Source: Chitinophaga sp. Ak27
GTDB taxonomy: Bacteria > Bacteroidota > Bacteroidia > Chitinophagales > Chitinophagaceae
Reading direction: 5' to 3'
Assembly (NCBI RefSeq): GCF_012726295.1
Contig: NZ_JABAOB010000001.1
Span: 1,302,001 to 1,366,000 of the forward strand
Length of the DNA stretch: 64,000 nt
Shown: one piece after another, positions 26,775 through 35,832 of the stretch
Layout of the letters: each line of letters opens with the position of its first letter
How positions within the stretch are numbered: position 1 is the stretch's first letter
Program-made: the position numbers and the translations under genes
Notes under the pieces: generated by a model
Told to the model about the DNA's origin: nothing
The model's database searches: none
The model's input: only the letters and a program-made list of their open reading frames with translations

Positions 26775-29700
26775 ATGGGGTTAAAAAAGTTACTCTTTAC
26801 ATTATCATTGTTAATCACTGTTCTCTTCACTTATGCCCAGGTTACCACCAGTAGCATCACGGGTGTGATAACTGATTCAAAAGGCCAGGGCCTGATTGGG
26901 GCTACGGTAAAAGCGACTCACACACCTACCGGAACCATTTACGGAACTACAACCCGTAACGGTGGTGAGTTTACCATTCCCAACATGCGTGTTGGCGGAC
27001 CATACAAAGTGGAAGTATCTTTCATCAGCTATGGTACCGAAACGTACAACGACATCTTCCTGAAGCTGGGTGAGCCGTTGAAAATAAGCGTTAAGCTGTC
27101 TGAAGGATCTACTACCCTGAAAGAAATCAGCATTACCGGCACTAAGAATACTGTTAAAGGTAACGGTGGCACGGCCATGAACATTTCCCGTACCCAGCTC
27201 AATAACCTTCCTTCGGTTAACAGAAGTGTACAGGATTTTGTTAGACTGAGTCCTCAGGCTTCTGTATCTACCAACGGTAAAGACGGTTCACCAATGGGTA
27301 TTTCCTTTGGTGGCCAAAGCAATAAATACAACCAATTTGCAGTGGATGGTGCAGTAACCAACGACGTATTTGGTTTGTCTGCTTCCGGTACCAATGGTGG
27401 CCAGGCTGGAGCTAATCCTATTTCCATAGAAACGATTGACCAGTTACAGATTGTACTGAACCCGTACGACGTTAAACAAAGTGGGTTTACCGGCGGCGGT
27501 ATCAATGCCATTACCAAAAGCGGTACCAACGAACTCCATGGCGCTGCCTACCTTTATTACCAGGATCAAAGCCTGGTGGGAAAAGCGCCGGATTCCACCC
27601 GTTCTAAATACGGTACTTTCAGTAATAAAACTTTCGGTGCCAGCTTAGGTGGTCCGATCATCAAAAACAAATTGTTCTTCTTTGTAAACGCTGAAAGATC
27701 TGTTAGAAAGAACCCAATAGATTTCAACCCTGGAACAGGAGCTTCCAACGTAACCACTGACGAACTGAAAAGTATCTATGATTTTGTTGCTACTAAATAT
27801 AAAGTAGATTTGGGAAGCTACACTGACCAGGAACGTAATAAACCAGCTACTACTCTCTTTGGACGTATTGACTGGAACATCAATTCTGTTCACAAACTGA
27901 CGATACGTCATAACTATCTGAATGCAAGTGACCTGATCTACAGCAGAAGCAATAGTTCTGCGGCTTTCGCAAACAACTATTATACCTTCCCGTCAAAAAG
28001 TAATTCCAGTGTTATTGAGCTGAACTCCAATTTCTCTAATAAATTAAGTAATGAACTGAGGGTTGGCTATAATAATGTAAAAGACAGAAGAAGCTACGAA
28101 GGCCAGCCCTTCCCTACCGTTACCATTAACGACAACGGACGTACCATTAACCTGGGTAGTGAGTTTTCCTCTACGGCCAACGCCCTGGATCAGAGCATCT
28201 GGACCATTACAGATAATCTGACTATGTATAAAGGTAAACATACCATCACTGTAGGTGCAAATGCTGAAATCTACAAGATCAAAAATACCTTTATTCAAGG
28301 TGCTTTCGGTTCTTATACATATGATTCCATCAACGGATTCATTAACAACCTGAAACCAAGACAATACCAGATCAACTATAATACAGCTGATTCTACCCTT
28401 CGGGATGGTATCGGCTTCAAAGCAGCCCAGATCGGTATCTATGCACAGGACGAATGGAATATCAGGAAAAACTTCACCCTAACTTATGGTGTAAGAATAG
28501 ATATTCCTATCTTCCCAACCACTCCTCCGGATAACGTTGCATTCTCGAAAGATCCTAGCTTTGCTGGTTACTCCACTACTACCATTCCAAAATCAAGACC
28601 GCTGATCGCTCCGCGCATTGGTTTCAACTGGGATGTTACTAACGACGGAATGACTACCATCCGTGGTGGTGTGGGAATTTTTACCGGCCGCGTACCATTT
28701 GTATGGATCTCCAACCAGTATGCAAATACCGGTAATGTTTATACCAATGTGAGCTTGAGCGGTTCCGCCCTTCCAAACAACTTCCGCTTCAACTATGATG
28801 CAAATAGTCCTTTTTACGGACAATATTCTGCTGCTAACCTCGCTGCAATGGGAGCTAGCGTAGGAAGCCGCCCTTCCAACATCAACCTTTCCGATAGGGA
28901 CTTCAAATTCCCACAGATGTTTAAAACCAACCTGGCGATAGAAAGAAAATTACCATGGGGAATGAGCGCTACCATAGAAGGAAACTTTACCAAAACGCTT
29001 AACAACGCTATCTGGGAAAATTTGAATATTGTTCAATCTAACGATAGTGTTTCTTTAGGTGGTGGTATTAAAAGACCTACCTGGGTAAAGAAGAACAAAA
29101 ACTGGGGCGACCAGATTCTTTTGTTGAAAAATACCAGTGAAGGTTATACCTATAACATCTCTGGTGAGTTAACCAAACAAACAAGCAATGGTCTCTTTCT
29201 GAAAGTTGGTTATTCTTACGGTGATTCCTATGCAATTAATGACGGTACTTCTTCCACAGCCGGCTCTAACTGGCGCTTCGGACCCAATGTTAATGGGTTG
29301 AACAACCTGGAATTAGCCCGCTCTAACTATAGCATGGGTAGCCGGGTCCTGGCAGTAGTTTCCAAAACGTTCAAATATGGTAAAGAAGACAAATTCCGTA
29401 CTACCTTAACGCTGTTCTATAATGGTCAATCCGGTATTCCTTACTCATGGGTATACTTCAACACAGTTGATCCTACCGGTGATGATTTAGGCTCCAGCGG
29501 CAACAACGATCTGATCTACATTCCTAAAGCAACAGAAGTTGCTGCTATGAACTTCGATCTGATTTCCCAGAAAGATTCTAAAGGTAATGTGATCTACACC
29601 CGCACTCCAGACCAACAAAAAGCCGACCTGGAACGTCTGATTACCAACGACAGCTACCTCAGTAAGCACCGTGGTGAAAATGCCAAGAAAAATGCAAGCC

Positions 29701-30014
29701 GCACTCCATTCGAAAATATCTTTGACTTTAAAATAGCGCAGGTACTGCCTATTTATAAAAATCATAAAGTAGAAATCACTTTCGATATCCTGAACGTAGG
29801 TAACCTCCTCAACAAAGATTGGGGAAGAACATATTTCATTGCTAACAACGCATCTACACCACTGACATTCAGAAAATTCGATGCCACCGGCAATGCAGTT
29901 TTCCAATATGACAGAAGAAGAGAGGTCGATGGCTTTGGTAATGAAAAACCATACTACATCAACAACTTTACCGCTCGTTGGAGAGGGCAATTGGGTCTTC
30001 GCTACAGCTTCTAA
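26775..30014 (+). CDS. Oar-like TonB-dependent outer-membrane receptor
   Basis: A large outer-membrane protein (1079 residues from ATG 26775) with signal peptide ending TYAQ. A carboxypeptidase-regulatory-like domain follows (ITGVITDSKGQGLIGATV), then a plug and a long barrel. The pattern (GQSNKYNQFAVDGAVTNDVFG, and GFTGGGINAITKSGTNELHG) fits the Oar/OmpA-related receptor group rather than SusC. There is no SusD partner. The ligand is unknown; relatives are linked to export or surface assembly as well as uptake. The TTG at 26745 would add ten residues but overlaps the probable -7 box. Confidence 0.93.
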   Translation: MGLKKLLFTLSLLITVLFTYAQVTTSSITGVITDSKGQGLIGATVKATHTPTGTIYGTTTRNGGEFTIPNMRVGGPYKVEVSFISYGTETYNDIFLKLGEPLKISVKLSEGSTTLKEISITGTKNTVKGNGGTAMNISRTQLNNLPSVNRSVQDFVRLSPQASVSTNGKDGSPMGISFGGQSNKYNQFAVDGAVTNDVFGLSASGTNGGQAGANPISIETIDQLQIVLNPYDVKQSGFTGGGINAITKSGTNELHGAAYLYYQDQSLVGKAPDSTRSKYGTFSNKTFGASLGGPIIKNKLFFFVNAERSVRKNPIDFNPGTGASNVTTDELKSIYDFVATKYKVDLGSYTDQERNKPATTLFGRIDWNINSVHKLTIRHNYLNASDLIYSRSNSSAAFANNYYTFPSKSNSSVIELNSNFSNKLSNELRVGYNNVKDRRSYEGQPFPTVTINDNGRTINLGSEFSSTANALDQSIWTITDNLTMYKGKHTITVGANAEIYKIKNTFIQGAFGSYTYDSINGFINNLKPRQYQINYNTADSTLRDGIGFKAAQIGIYAQDEWNIRKNFTLTYGVRIDIPIFPTTPPDNVAFSKDPSFAGYSTTTIPKSRPLIAPRIGFNWDVTNDGMTTIRGGVGIFTGRVPFVWISNQYANTGNVYTNVSLSGSALPNNFRFNYDANSPFYGQYSAANLAAMGASVGSRPSNINLSDRDFKFPQMFKTNLAIERKLPWGMSATIEGNFTKTLNNAIWENLNIVQSNDSVSLGGGIKRPTWVKKNKNWGDQILLLKNTSEGYTYNISGELTKQTSNGLFLKVGYSYGDSYAINDGTSSTAGSNWRFGPNVNGLNNLELARSNYSMGSRVLAVVSKTFKYGKEDKFRTTLTLFYNGQSGIPYSWVYFNTVDPTGDDLGSSGNNDLIYIPKATEVAAMNFDLISQKDSKGNVIYTRTPDQQKADLERLITNDSYLSKHRGENAKKNASRTPFENIFDFKIAQVLPIYKNHKVEITFDILNVGNLLNKDWGRTYFIANNASTPLTFRKFDATGNAVFQYDRRREVDGFGNEKPYYINNFTARWRGQLGLRYSF

Positions 30015-30026
30015 TCATTTTTATAA

Positions 30027-30070
30027 AAAAAGAAAGGCCTTCGTGATTTTCATGGAGGCCTTTCCTTTTT
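30027..30070. terminator. Terminator after the Oar-like receptor gene
   Basis: Perfect 9-bp stem GAAAGGCCT / AGGCCTTTC (30032-30040 and 30056-30064) flanked by A and T runs. Confidence 0.85.
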
Positions 30071-30149
30071 TATAAAAATGTCGTTGTTGTGTTAGCCTGA
30101 ATCTTCTTGCCATTAAGGTTTGAAAACTCCCCTTCATGCCTGTCTTGTT

Positions 30150-31496
30150 CTACAATTGTTCCCAAAAATAATGGTACCCTACGCCAGGGTAAACCCATCC
30201 ACCTCCAGCGGAATAATAAGTGAGATTACCATAGTCGTATACCTGGTATTCCCACGTTTCTCCCAAATTGAAGGAACTAACTCCAGCAGGTATTGTCCAG
30301 TATACAAAATTCTTTGTATCCAAATCCTGGACAGTTAGCTTAAGTGGATGGGTTAATGCCAGTGGCGTACTTCTGGTATTATCTGTATAAAAGTAAATAG
30401 TTGAATGTCCCTCTACCGCAGAAGAGCCGGTATTCCAATCATAATCATCACGCGTTTTCGTATATTTTACCACGGCTGTGATAGACGGATTATACATATA
30501 GTTATATGTTTCCACATCTCCTGTTGATAGTCCATCGCGTTGTCCAACTATCCAACTGCCATCTAATCGGAGCATAACAGCAGTACCAGGTACTTTGGCA
30601 AAATCACCTGAACTATAGAGCATAACAGAATTAAAATCAAATGTTCCCAACTCAAAACCAGGATCCCCTGTTTGTGTATAGGTTTGATAATTATTCACTC
30701 TATCTTCCTGAATATTATTAAAATTAATAGTCACAAAATTATCCCTGTCCGAACGCGACTGTTCATGAAAAAATCCAATTGCATGACCTATTTCATGGAT
30801 AACCTGACCAACACCACAACCGTCTGCCAGATAGATTGGCTGGCGCCCACCCTGCATTCCAATCGGCGAAGCGCAGACTAAAGGGTCCCATACAAATTCA
30901 ATATAATTCGCCTGATTTGTTCTTGGTACAAAAATGATGTTAGTCTGGTTTTGCCAATGGGTAATTGCCATACTAACTCTTGCTTGTGCAGGTAAACTCC
31001 CGTTTATGGTGTAATATACCGTCCTGTTGGGCCAGAGGTAGCCAATACGAGCAATCCCTGTGCGGGAAAAAATGGACGAATCTTTCCTTGGAGCCCTGCC
31101 ATTCGGCGAACCTTGCGACTTTATCAATGCCGCTTTTTGCATAGCAAGCGGCGACGGATGCATTGATAGTGGATTAGATTCCTTCAACGGGTGACGAAAA
31201 TATTTTGTCAAATAATCGAATTGCCCCTGATTAAAGATCATATCCCCACTAACATAAACATTATTCTTTTTCAAAAAACTCAACTTTACATTACCCGCCG
31301 CGTCTTTTACATAAACTCTTTCCCCTGGAATGTCGGGTAACGCATCTGCTGTTTCACATGCACAAGTAATTTCCTGGGATTTTTCCTTCCCGGATGATGA
31401 AGCTGCTATTTCTTTTTTTTGACAGGCACTCATCAAAAAGGCACCAACAAATAATAGCAAACTAAACTGTTTGCGATAAGGTTTTAAAGGATACAT
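30150..31496 (-). CDS. Astacin-type (M12A) metalloprotease lipoprotein
   Basis: A 448-residue lipidated protease (FLMSAC, Cys25, then QKKE). After a roughly 110-residue pro-like region, the astacin domain carries HEIGHAIGFFHEQSRSDRD (zinc ligands His234, His238, His244; catalytic Glu235), an exact family signature. The Met-turn reads SVMLYSSGDF; the usual His before the Tyr is Leu, but the Met and the zinc-side Tyr are kept. A C-terminal domain of about 110 residues is not recognised. It is convergent with the Oar-like receptor gene and may act on host or environmental protein. Confidence 0.93.
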   Translation of the reverse strand: MYPLKPYRKQFSLLLFVGAFLMSACQKKEIAASSSGKEKSQEITCACETADALPDIPGERVYVKDAAGNVKLSFLKKNNVYVSGDMIFNQGQFDYLTKYFRHPLKESNPLSMHPSPLAMQKAALIKSQGSPNGRAPRKDSSIFSRTGIARIGYLWPNRTVYYTINGSLPAQARVSMAITHWQNQTNIIFVPRTNQANYIEFVWDPLVCASPIGMQGGRQPIYLADGCGVGQVIHEIGHAIGFFHEQSRSDRDNFVTINFNNIQEDRVNNYQTYTQTGDPGFELGTFDFNSVMLYSSGDFAKVPGTAVMLRLDGSWIVGQRDGLSTGDVETYNYMYNPSITAVVKYTKTRDDYDWNTGSSAVEGHSTIYFYTDNTRSTPLALTHPLKLTVQDLDTKNFVYWTIPAGVSSFNLGETWEYQVYDYGNLTYYSAGGGWVYPGVGYHYFWEQL

Positions 31497-31500
31497 AAAC

Positions 31501-31508
31501 CAAAATTA
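31501..31508 (-). promoter_or_regulatory. -7 element four bases before the astacin start codon
   Basis: On the minus strand TAATTTTG is followed by GTTT and then ATG. If used, the mRNA would be leaderless or nearly so. Confidence 0.45.
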
Positions 31509-31746
31509 AAAGGTAAATAATCAATAAAAGGCTACTGGATTGAAGGGTTAAATGCTACGTACAACGAGATAAAAATATCTCTTTTGGGACTATCATTTTA
31601 AAAAGAATACGCCTTGATAATTTCGTTCAGAATTTATACATCTACCTCTTTTCAAACACCTTCTCCAATTACCTTCTCCTTCCATCCCCATTTAAAATCT
31701 TATAATAAATCGCCCTTTATTTCCGTTATTCTCAAAACCCTTACCC

Positions 31747-33192
31747 TTGGCCTCTATACGTACTCTTATTCTATTAGTCGCCGTCCTGCTTCCGCTTCAA
31801 CGTATCCAGGCGCAAAACATGATTGCCAATGCCGGGTTCACCGATGTCAATATCTGTACGGAATACAGCTATCCCTGTGCCCCCAGCGCCTGGGAATCCG
31901 TAGCACCCAACACCAGTAAACTGATGTATACTGCCGATAAAGGCAATCGTTATATTACGCTTACGCTTTACAGCAGCATTGATCCCGATTTCCGCACCTA
32001 CAGCCAAACTCAGCTGCTTTGCCCTTTACAGAAAGGACAGCAGTACCGGCTAAAAATATACCTGTTAATGGAGGAAGACCGTCCTTATCCTTTACCCGCG
32101 GTATTATTCGATACCGCTGCCCTATACCGCTGGACGCCCCGTCCCCTCCAGGTAGCGCCTACCTTTTACTTCTCCCGCACCACCGACAAACACCCGGAAA
32201 ACAAATGGACAGTGCTGGAAAAAACATTTACAGCTCCCACTTCCGCTAACCACCTGGTGATTGGGAACTTTGATACGTCTACCGCCAATTATCCCAACAA
32301 AGCCGATTATTATCTGAGCATCGACAGCATATCATTCACACCACTCTCCGGCCAGCTCTGCGCCAATGCGCCCGCCACCAAAAAAGTACTTTATGCACAG
32401 CACGACCGTCACCACTATATTTCTCCCAATAACGATATGGGACTTCAACCCGTAGCCCCTACGCTACAAACTGTTTTCTTCAGCAAAGGCGCCTGTGATA
32501 CCCTATTGCTGAAAAATGATTTCTTTGTACCTGGTACGCGGTACATTAACTCCGCCTATAGTTCGCAATTGGAAAAAATATTACAGCTGCAGGGAGACAA
32601 TGTCCGCAACAAAATAAAATTGACCGGCTACGTATTCCGGCATGCCAACGAAAAATATAATGAAATCCTGGGCCAGGACCGCGCAAAAGCGGTTGCCTCT
32701 TACCTGGTATATCAAAAGGGCTATAGCTTTGATGATTTTACCGTTGCAGGTATCGGAAAGTGCGCTCCCGGCGGCGATTCTACAGAAAGAGTCGAATTTA
32801 TCAGTTGCCAGCCTGCCGGCGAAATAACTGTACCGGTTACACATACCGATACCCTGATTCCCGACCTCCTGTTCGAAGTCAACAGCCACCAGCTCAATCA
32901 CCAGATGCTGGGCACATTGGATAGCCTCATTAGCCGTATTCCCGCAGGGAATTATATATCCGTTACCGTGACCGGGCATACCGACAACACCGGTACGCCG
33001 GTGTATAACCAGGAACTATCCATGCGCCGGGCATTTGCCGTATCAGACTATATCCATGAAAAAGACCCTGCCATTCATATCACCGAGGTGACGGGGATGG
33101 GAGAATCGGTTCCTGTAGCGGATAATAACACCCTGGCCGGCAGAAGAAAAAACAGGCGGGTAGAAATTGTGATTTATCACCTTTCACAATAA
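31747..33192 (+). CDS. Exported protein with C-terminal OmpA domain
   Basis: A 481-residue exported protein with a TTG start at 31747 and a signal peptide ending RIQAQ. Residues about 22-200 look like a beta-sandwich module (NMIANAGFTDV...CAPSAWESV). Residues about 265-345 look like a degraded OmpA domain (LTGYVFRHANEKYNEILGQ). Residues about 365-480 form a full OmpA peptidoglycan-binding domain (VTGHTDNTGTPVYNQELS, and GRRKNRRVEIVI). It is probably an outer-membrane or periplasmic protein anchored to the cell wall. The TTG start is the only one that keeps the signal peptide intact. Confidence 0.85.
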   Translation: MASIRTLILLVAVLLPLQRIQAQNMIANAGFTDVNICTEYSYPCAPSAWESVAPNTSKLMYTADKGNRYITLTLYSSIDPDFRTYSQTQLLCPLQKGQQYRLKIYLLMEEDRPYPLPAVLFDTAALYRWTPRPLQVAPTFYFSRTTDKHPENKWTVLEKTFTAPTSANHLVIGNFDTSTANYPNKADYYLSIDSISFTPLSGQLCANAPATKKVLYAQHDRHHYISPNNDMGLQPVAPTLQTVFFSKGACDTLLLKNDFFVPGTRYINSAYSSQLEKILQLQGDNVRNKIKLTGYVFRHANEKYNEILGQDRAKAVASYLVYQKGYSFDDFTVAGIGKCAPGGDSTERVEFISCQPAGEITVPVTHTDTLIPDLLFEVNSHQLNHQMLGTLDSLISRIPAGNYISVTVTGHTDNTGTPVYNQELSMRRAFAVSDYIHEKDPAIHITEVTGMGESVPVADNNTLAGRRKNRRVEIVIYHLSQ

Positions 33193-33200
33193 CAGTTTGG

Positions 33201-33953
33201 TTAGTCGTGGTGAAAGAATGGCAGCCCTAGAAACAGGTCCATGGCTATCTTCCAGGTGGTTGCATCATGGCGCCCTTTTTCTATCTCCACGTAAAAAACA
33301 TCTTCATTACGTTTGTAGCCTTTTAACTCGAGCTCTTTTACCAGGTCGAGGGTATCGTCGATGCTGTCGATGATACCGTTCTGGTTACGGTCGGCCGTTT
33401 CATCATCGGTACCGCATTCAAAGAAAAACTGTTGTCCCGGATGGTAAGCTCCCTGGCGGATTAACTGGTGCATAATGCGGTCTTTATCGTCCTGGTAATC
33501 GCTGCCCAACGGCTTGCTCCGCCACCAGAGCGATCCGGAAAATACGCCTGCCAGCTGAAAAAGATCAGGATAGCGCCAGGCGATATCCAGGGCAGATAAG
33601 CCTCCCAGGGAGAAGCCCGCAAAAGCACGCTGCCGGATCTGCATACCCGGATACTGCTGTTGCAGATAGGGCAACACCTCCCGGAGTATAAAACGGGTAT
33701 AATTTTCCGCCAGCGCCCCCTGGCCCATGTAATCCAATACGCCTGCAGTACCATATTCAGCGCGCCGTTGCCCACCGGCATAAATACCGACAATCAGTAC
33801 AGACGCAGGCAAATCCGGCGGTAATAAGGCGCCCAGCTCCTGTCCATCATTTACCAGCAGCAATATGGAAGGCGTCGCCCCTTCCCACCAGGCTTCCAGG
33901 CTCACCTGCCGTTGGAGGTACTCAGAAGGAATATTATGTCGACTTGTCTGCAT
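33201..33953 (-). CDS. Alpha/beta-hydrolase (PF00756-type putative esterase)
   Basis: A 250-residue soluble hydrolase of the enterochelin-esterase/EstD group. The nucleophile elbow is AGFSLGGLSA, and the catalytic His is probably in KGRHDATTW near the C-terminus. No signal peptide is visible. It is divergent from a second esterase, with only 57 bases between the start codons, and so may share regulation with the amidoligase genes. It could release an ester- or amide-linked product of that pathway; the substrate is unknown. Confidence 0.88.
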   Translation of the reverse strand: MQTSRHNIPSEYLQRQVSLEAWWEGATPSILLLVNDGQELGALLPPDLPASVLIVGIYAGGQRRAEYGTAGVLDYMGQGALAENYTRFILREVLPYLQQQYPGMQIRQRAFAGFSLGGLSALDIAWRYPDLFQLAGVFSGSLWWRSKPLGSDYQDDKDRIMHQLIRQGAYHPGQQFFFECGTDDETADRNQNGIIDSIDDTLDLVKELELKGYKRNEDVFYVEIEKGRHDATTWKIAMDLFLGLPFFHHD

Positions 33954-33982
33954 CCCAACAATTTACCAATAAACCAATAATC

Positions 33983-34000
33983 TTCTTTAAATTTAAAGAA
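33983..34000. promoter_or_regulatory. 18-bp perfect palindrome in the divergent promoter region
   Basis: TTCTTTAAATTTAAAGAA is its own reverse complement. It lies between the two divergent hydrolase genes, 30 bases from one start codon and 11 from the other. It also contains TAAATTTA, close to the -7 box, so it may be an operator that overlaps a promoter. Confidence 0.5.
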
Positions 34001-34010
34001 ACACTTTCCT

Positions 34011-34718
34011 GTGACTGAAAACTATTTGAAATGGCATTCGCCCAACCTGGGAAAAGACTTTGAAATGCTGGTATTCGGTGACAGCGGATATCCCCTGCTG
34101 CTATTCCCTACCTCTATGGGACGCTACTATGAGAGTAAAGATTTTGGCCTGATCGACGCCATCAGCTGGTTTATTGAAGAAGGCAGAATAAAAGTTTATT
34201 GTCCTGATAGCATCGATGCTTTCAGCTGGTATAATAAAGATATTACACCCGAAGAAAGAGCATATAATCATTCCTGTTACGACCAACTGCTAATGCAGGA
34301 AGTACTTCCCAGGATAGAAGCTGAAACCGGCCATCAGCGCATCGTTTCAGCAGGCTGCAGCTTTGGTGGATACCATGCCGCCAACTTTGCCTTCCGCCAC
34401 CCCGACAAAGTATCATACCTCTTTAGCCTGAGCGGGGTATTTGATATCAAATCAAGGGTAGATGGCTATTACAACGATACCGTGTACTATAACAATCCGG
34501 CCGACTTCATGCCGGATAATGAACATGCAGACCTGTGGCGAATGGGTATTGTCCTCGGGGTAGCAGACCGGGATGTGACCCGGCCGCAAAATGAACAGTT
34601 GTCAGGCATACTTACCCATAAAAAAATTGCCCACTGGCTGGACATACGCCCGCAAACGACCCATGACTGGGCAGTGTGGCGGGAAATGTTACCGCATTAT
34701 ATCTCACTTATCAAGTAG
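34011..34718 (+). CDS. Alpha/beta-hydrolase (esterase D-like), first gene of amidoligase cluster
   Basis: A 235-residue hydrolase (PF00756-type) that begins with GTG at 34011. The nucleophile elbow is AGCSFGGYHA near residues 117-126, and the probable catalytic His lies in TTHDWAVWREMLPHY near the end. It is cytoplasmic by appearance. It is 6 bases upstream of the ATP-grasp gene, so translation is likely coupled. Together with the divergent esterase it supplies two hydrolases to a ligase-rich locus. Its role is inferred as release, transfer or processing of the ligation product. Confidence 0.88.
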   Translation: MTENYLKWHSPNLGKDFEMLVFGDSGYPLLLFPTSMGRYYESKDFGLIDAISWFIEEGRIKVYCPDSIDAFSWYNKDITPEERAYNHSCYDQLLMQEVLPRIEAETGHQRIVSAGCSFGGYHAANFAFRHPDKVSYLFSLSGVFDIKSRVDGYYNDTVYYNNPADFMPDNEHADLWRMGIVLGVADRDVTRPQNEQLSGILTHKKIAHWLDIRPQTTHDWAVWREMLPHYISLIK

Positions 34719-34724
34719 CAGGAT

Positions 34725-35786
34725 ATGAAAAAAATTGGTATTCTCTTCGGACAGGAAAACACTTTTCCCCAGGCATTTGTAGACCGGGTGAACCGTATCA
34801 ATCCCCCCGGCATCTTTGCTGAGTTTGTGACCATCGACAAAGTGATACAGGGCGCCGACTCCGGCTACGCCGTTATCATAGACCGCATTTCCCAGGATGT
34901 GCCTTTTTATCGCGCTTATCTTAAAAACGCCGCTATGGCGGGTACCGCGGTGATTAACAATCCCTTCTGGTGGAGTGCCGACGATAAGTTTTTCAACAAC
35001 GCCCTGGCCGAAAAAGTAGGCGTACCTGTCCCCCGTACTGTACTCCTTCCCTCGAATAAACACCCGGAAGATACCAACGATAAATCATTCCGTAACCTCA
35101 TTTACCCGTTCGACTGGAACACTATCTTCGATTACGTGGGCTTCCCTGCCTATATGAAACCCTATGCAGGCGGCGGCTGGAAACATGTATACCGGCTCGA
35201 GGATAAAGAGGATTTCTTCCGGCAACATAGCGAAACCGGGCAACTGGTGATGATGCTACAGGAAGAAATTGATTTCAGCCAGTATTTCCGCTGTTTTTGC
35301 ATCGGTGGAACAGAAGTACGCATTATGCCTTACAATCCCCGCCATCCACACCATTTGCGTTATGATGCCAATTATACGTCCTCTCCCGCCCTGCTGGAAC
35401 AAATTACGCAACACGTTCAAACGCTGAATCAATACCTGGGCTACGACTTCAATACCGTGGAGATAGCCGTCCGCGGCGGCGTTCCTTATGCGATCGACTT
35501 CTGCAACCCTGCACCCGATGCAGATCTGCATTCTATCGGCGCAGAACATTTTGAGTGGATAGTGGAAACGAGCGCCCGGTATGCGATTGAAAGAGCCATT
35601 GCACAGAAGCCGGGAAAAGATAACCTTACCTGGGGGAAATTTGTGCAACGCAGTCCGGCAAAAACTAAATCGGCAACCAATAAGAAGGAAGCTGCTGCTC
35701 CCAAAGCGAAAAAAGAAGCGGCCCCCAAGGAACGAAAAGCAGCGGCGAAAAAAAGCCCTGTTAAAAAACAGCAAAAAGAAAAATGA
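34725..35786 (+). CDS. ATP-grasp ligase (RimK/Ddl-like) with Lys/Ala-rich tail
   Basis: A 353-residue probable carboxylate-amine ligase. The ATP-grasp signs are the lysine and glycine loop AYMKPYAGGGWKHVY near residues 142-156, the acidic MMLQEEID hinge, and the metal-binding DFCNPAPDAD near residues 262-271. The N-terminus (MKKIGILFGQENTFPQAF) is a pre-ATP-grasp fold. Residues 310-353 form a basic tail with 15 Lys and 11 Ala in 44 positions, like histone H1 or a nucleic-acid-binding tail. The gene is packed between an esterase and the GCS2 ligase. The amine and acid substrates cannot be read from sequence. Confidence 0.87.
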   Translation: MKKIGILFGQENTFPQAFVDRVNRINPPGIFAEFVTIDKVIQGADSGYAVIIDRISQDVPFYRAYLKNAAMAGTAVINNPFWWSADDKFFNNALAEKVGVPVPRTVLLPSNKHPEDTNDKSFRNLIYPFDWNTIFDYVGFPAYMKPYAGGGWKHVYRLEDKEDFFRQHSETGQLVMMLQEEIDFSQYFRCFCIGGTEVRIMPYNPRHPHHLRYDANYTSSPALLEQITQHVQTLNQYLGYDFNTVEIAVRGGVPYAIDFCNPAPDADLHSIGAEHFEWIVETSARYAIERAIAQKPGKDNLTWGKFVQRSPAKTKSATNKKEAAAPKAKKEAAPKERKAAAKKSPVKKQQKEK

Positions 35787-35802
35787 TTCCATTTTACTGC
35801 GC

Positions 35803-35810
35803 TACATTTG
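35803..35810 (+). promoter_or_regulatory. -7 element upstream of the GCS2 ligase gene
   Basis: TACATTTG fits TAnnTTTG exactly, 22 bases before the ATG at 35833. No clear -33 element. It suggests an internal promoter within the cluster. Confidence 0.4.
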
Positions 35811-35832
35811 TAAGCAGCTAAAAATACACCAC

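Noticed and set aside
31614..31919. A 101-residue plus-strand frame overlapping the start of the OmpA-domain gene
   Set aside because: The translation has no family resemblance, while the other frame encodes a proper signal peptide and domain.
35581..35832. 84-codon upstream extension of the GCS2 ligase
   Set aside because: It overlaps the ATP-grasp gene in another frame; the family N-terminus begins at 35833.
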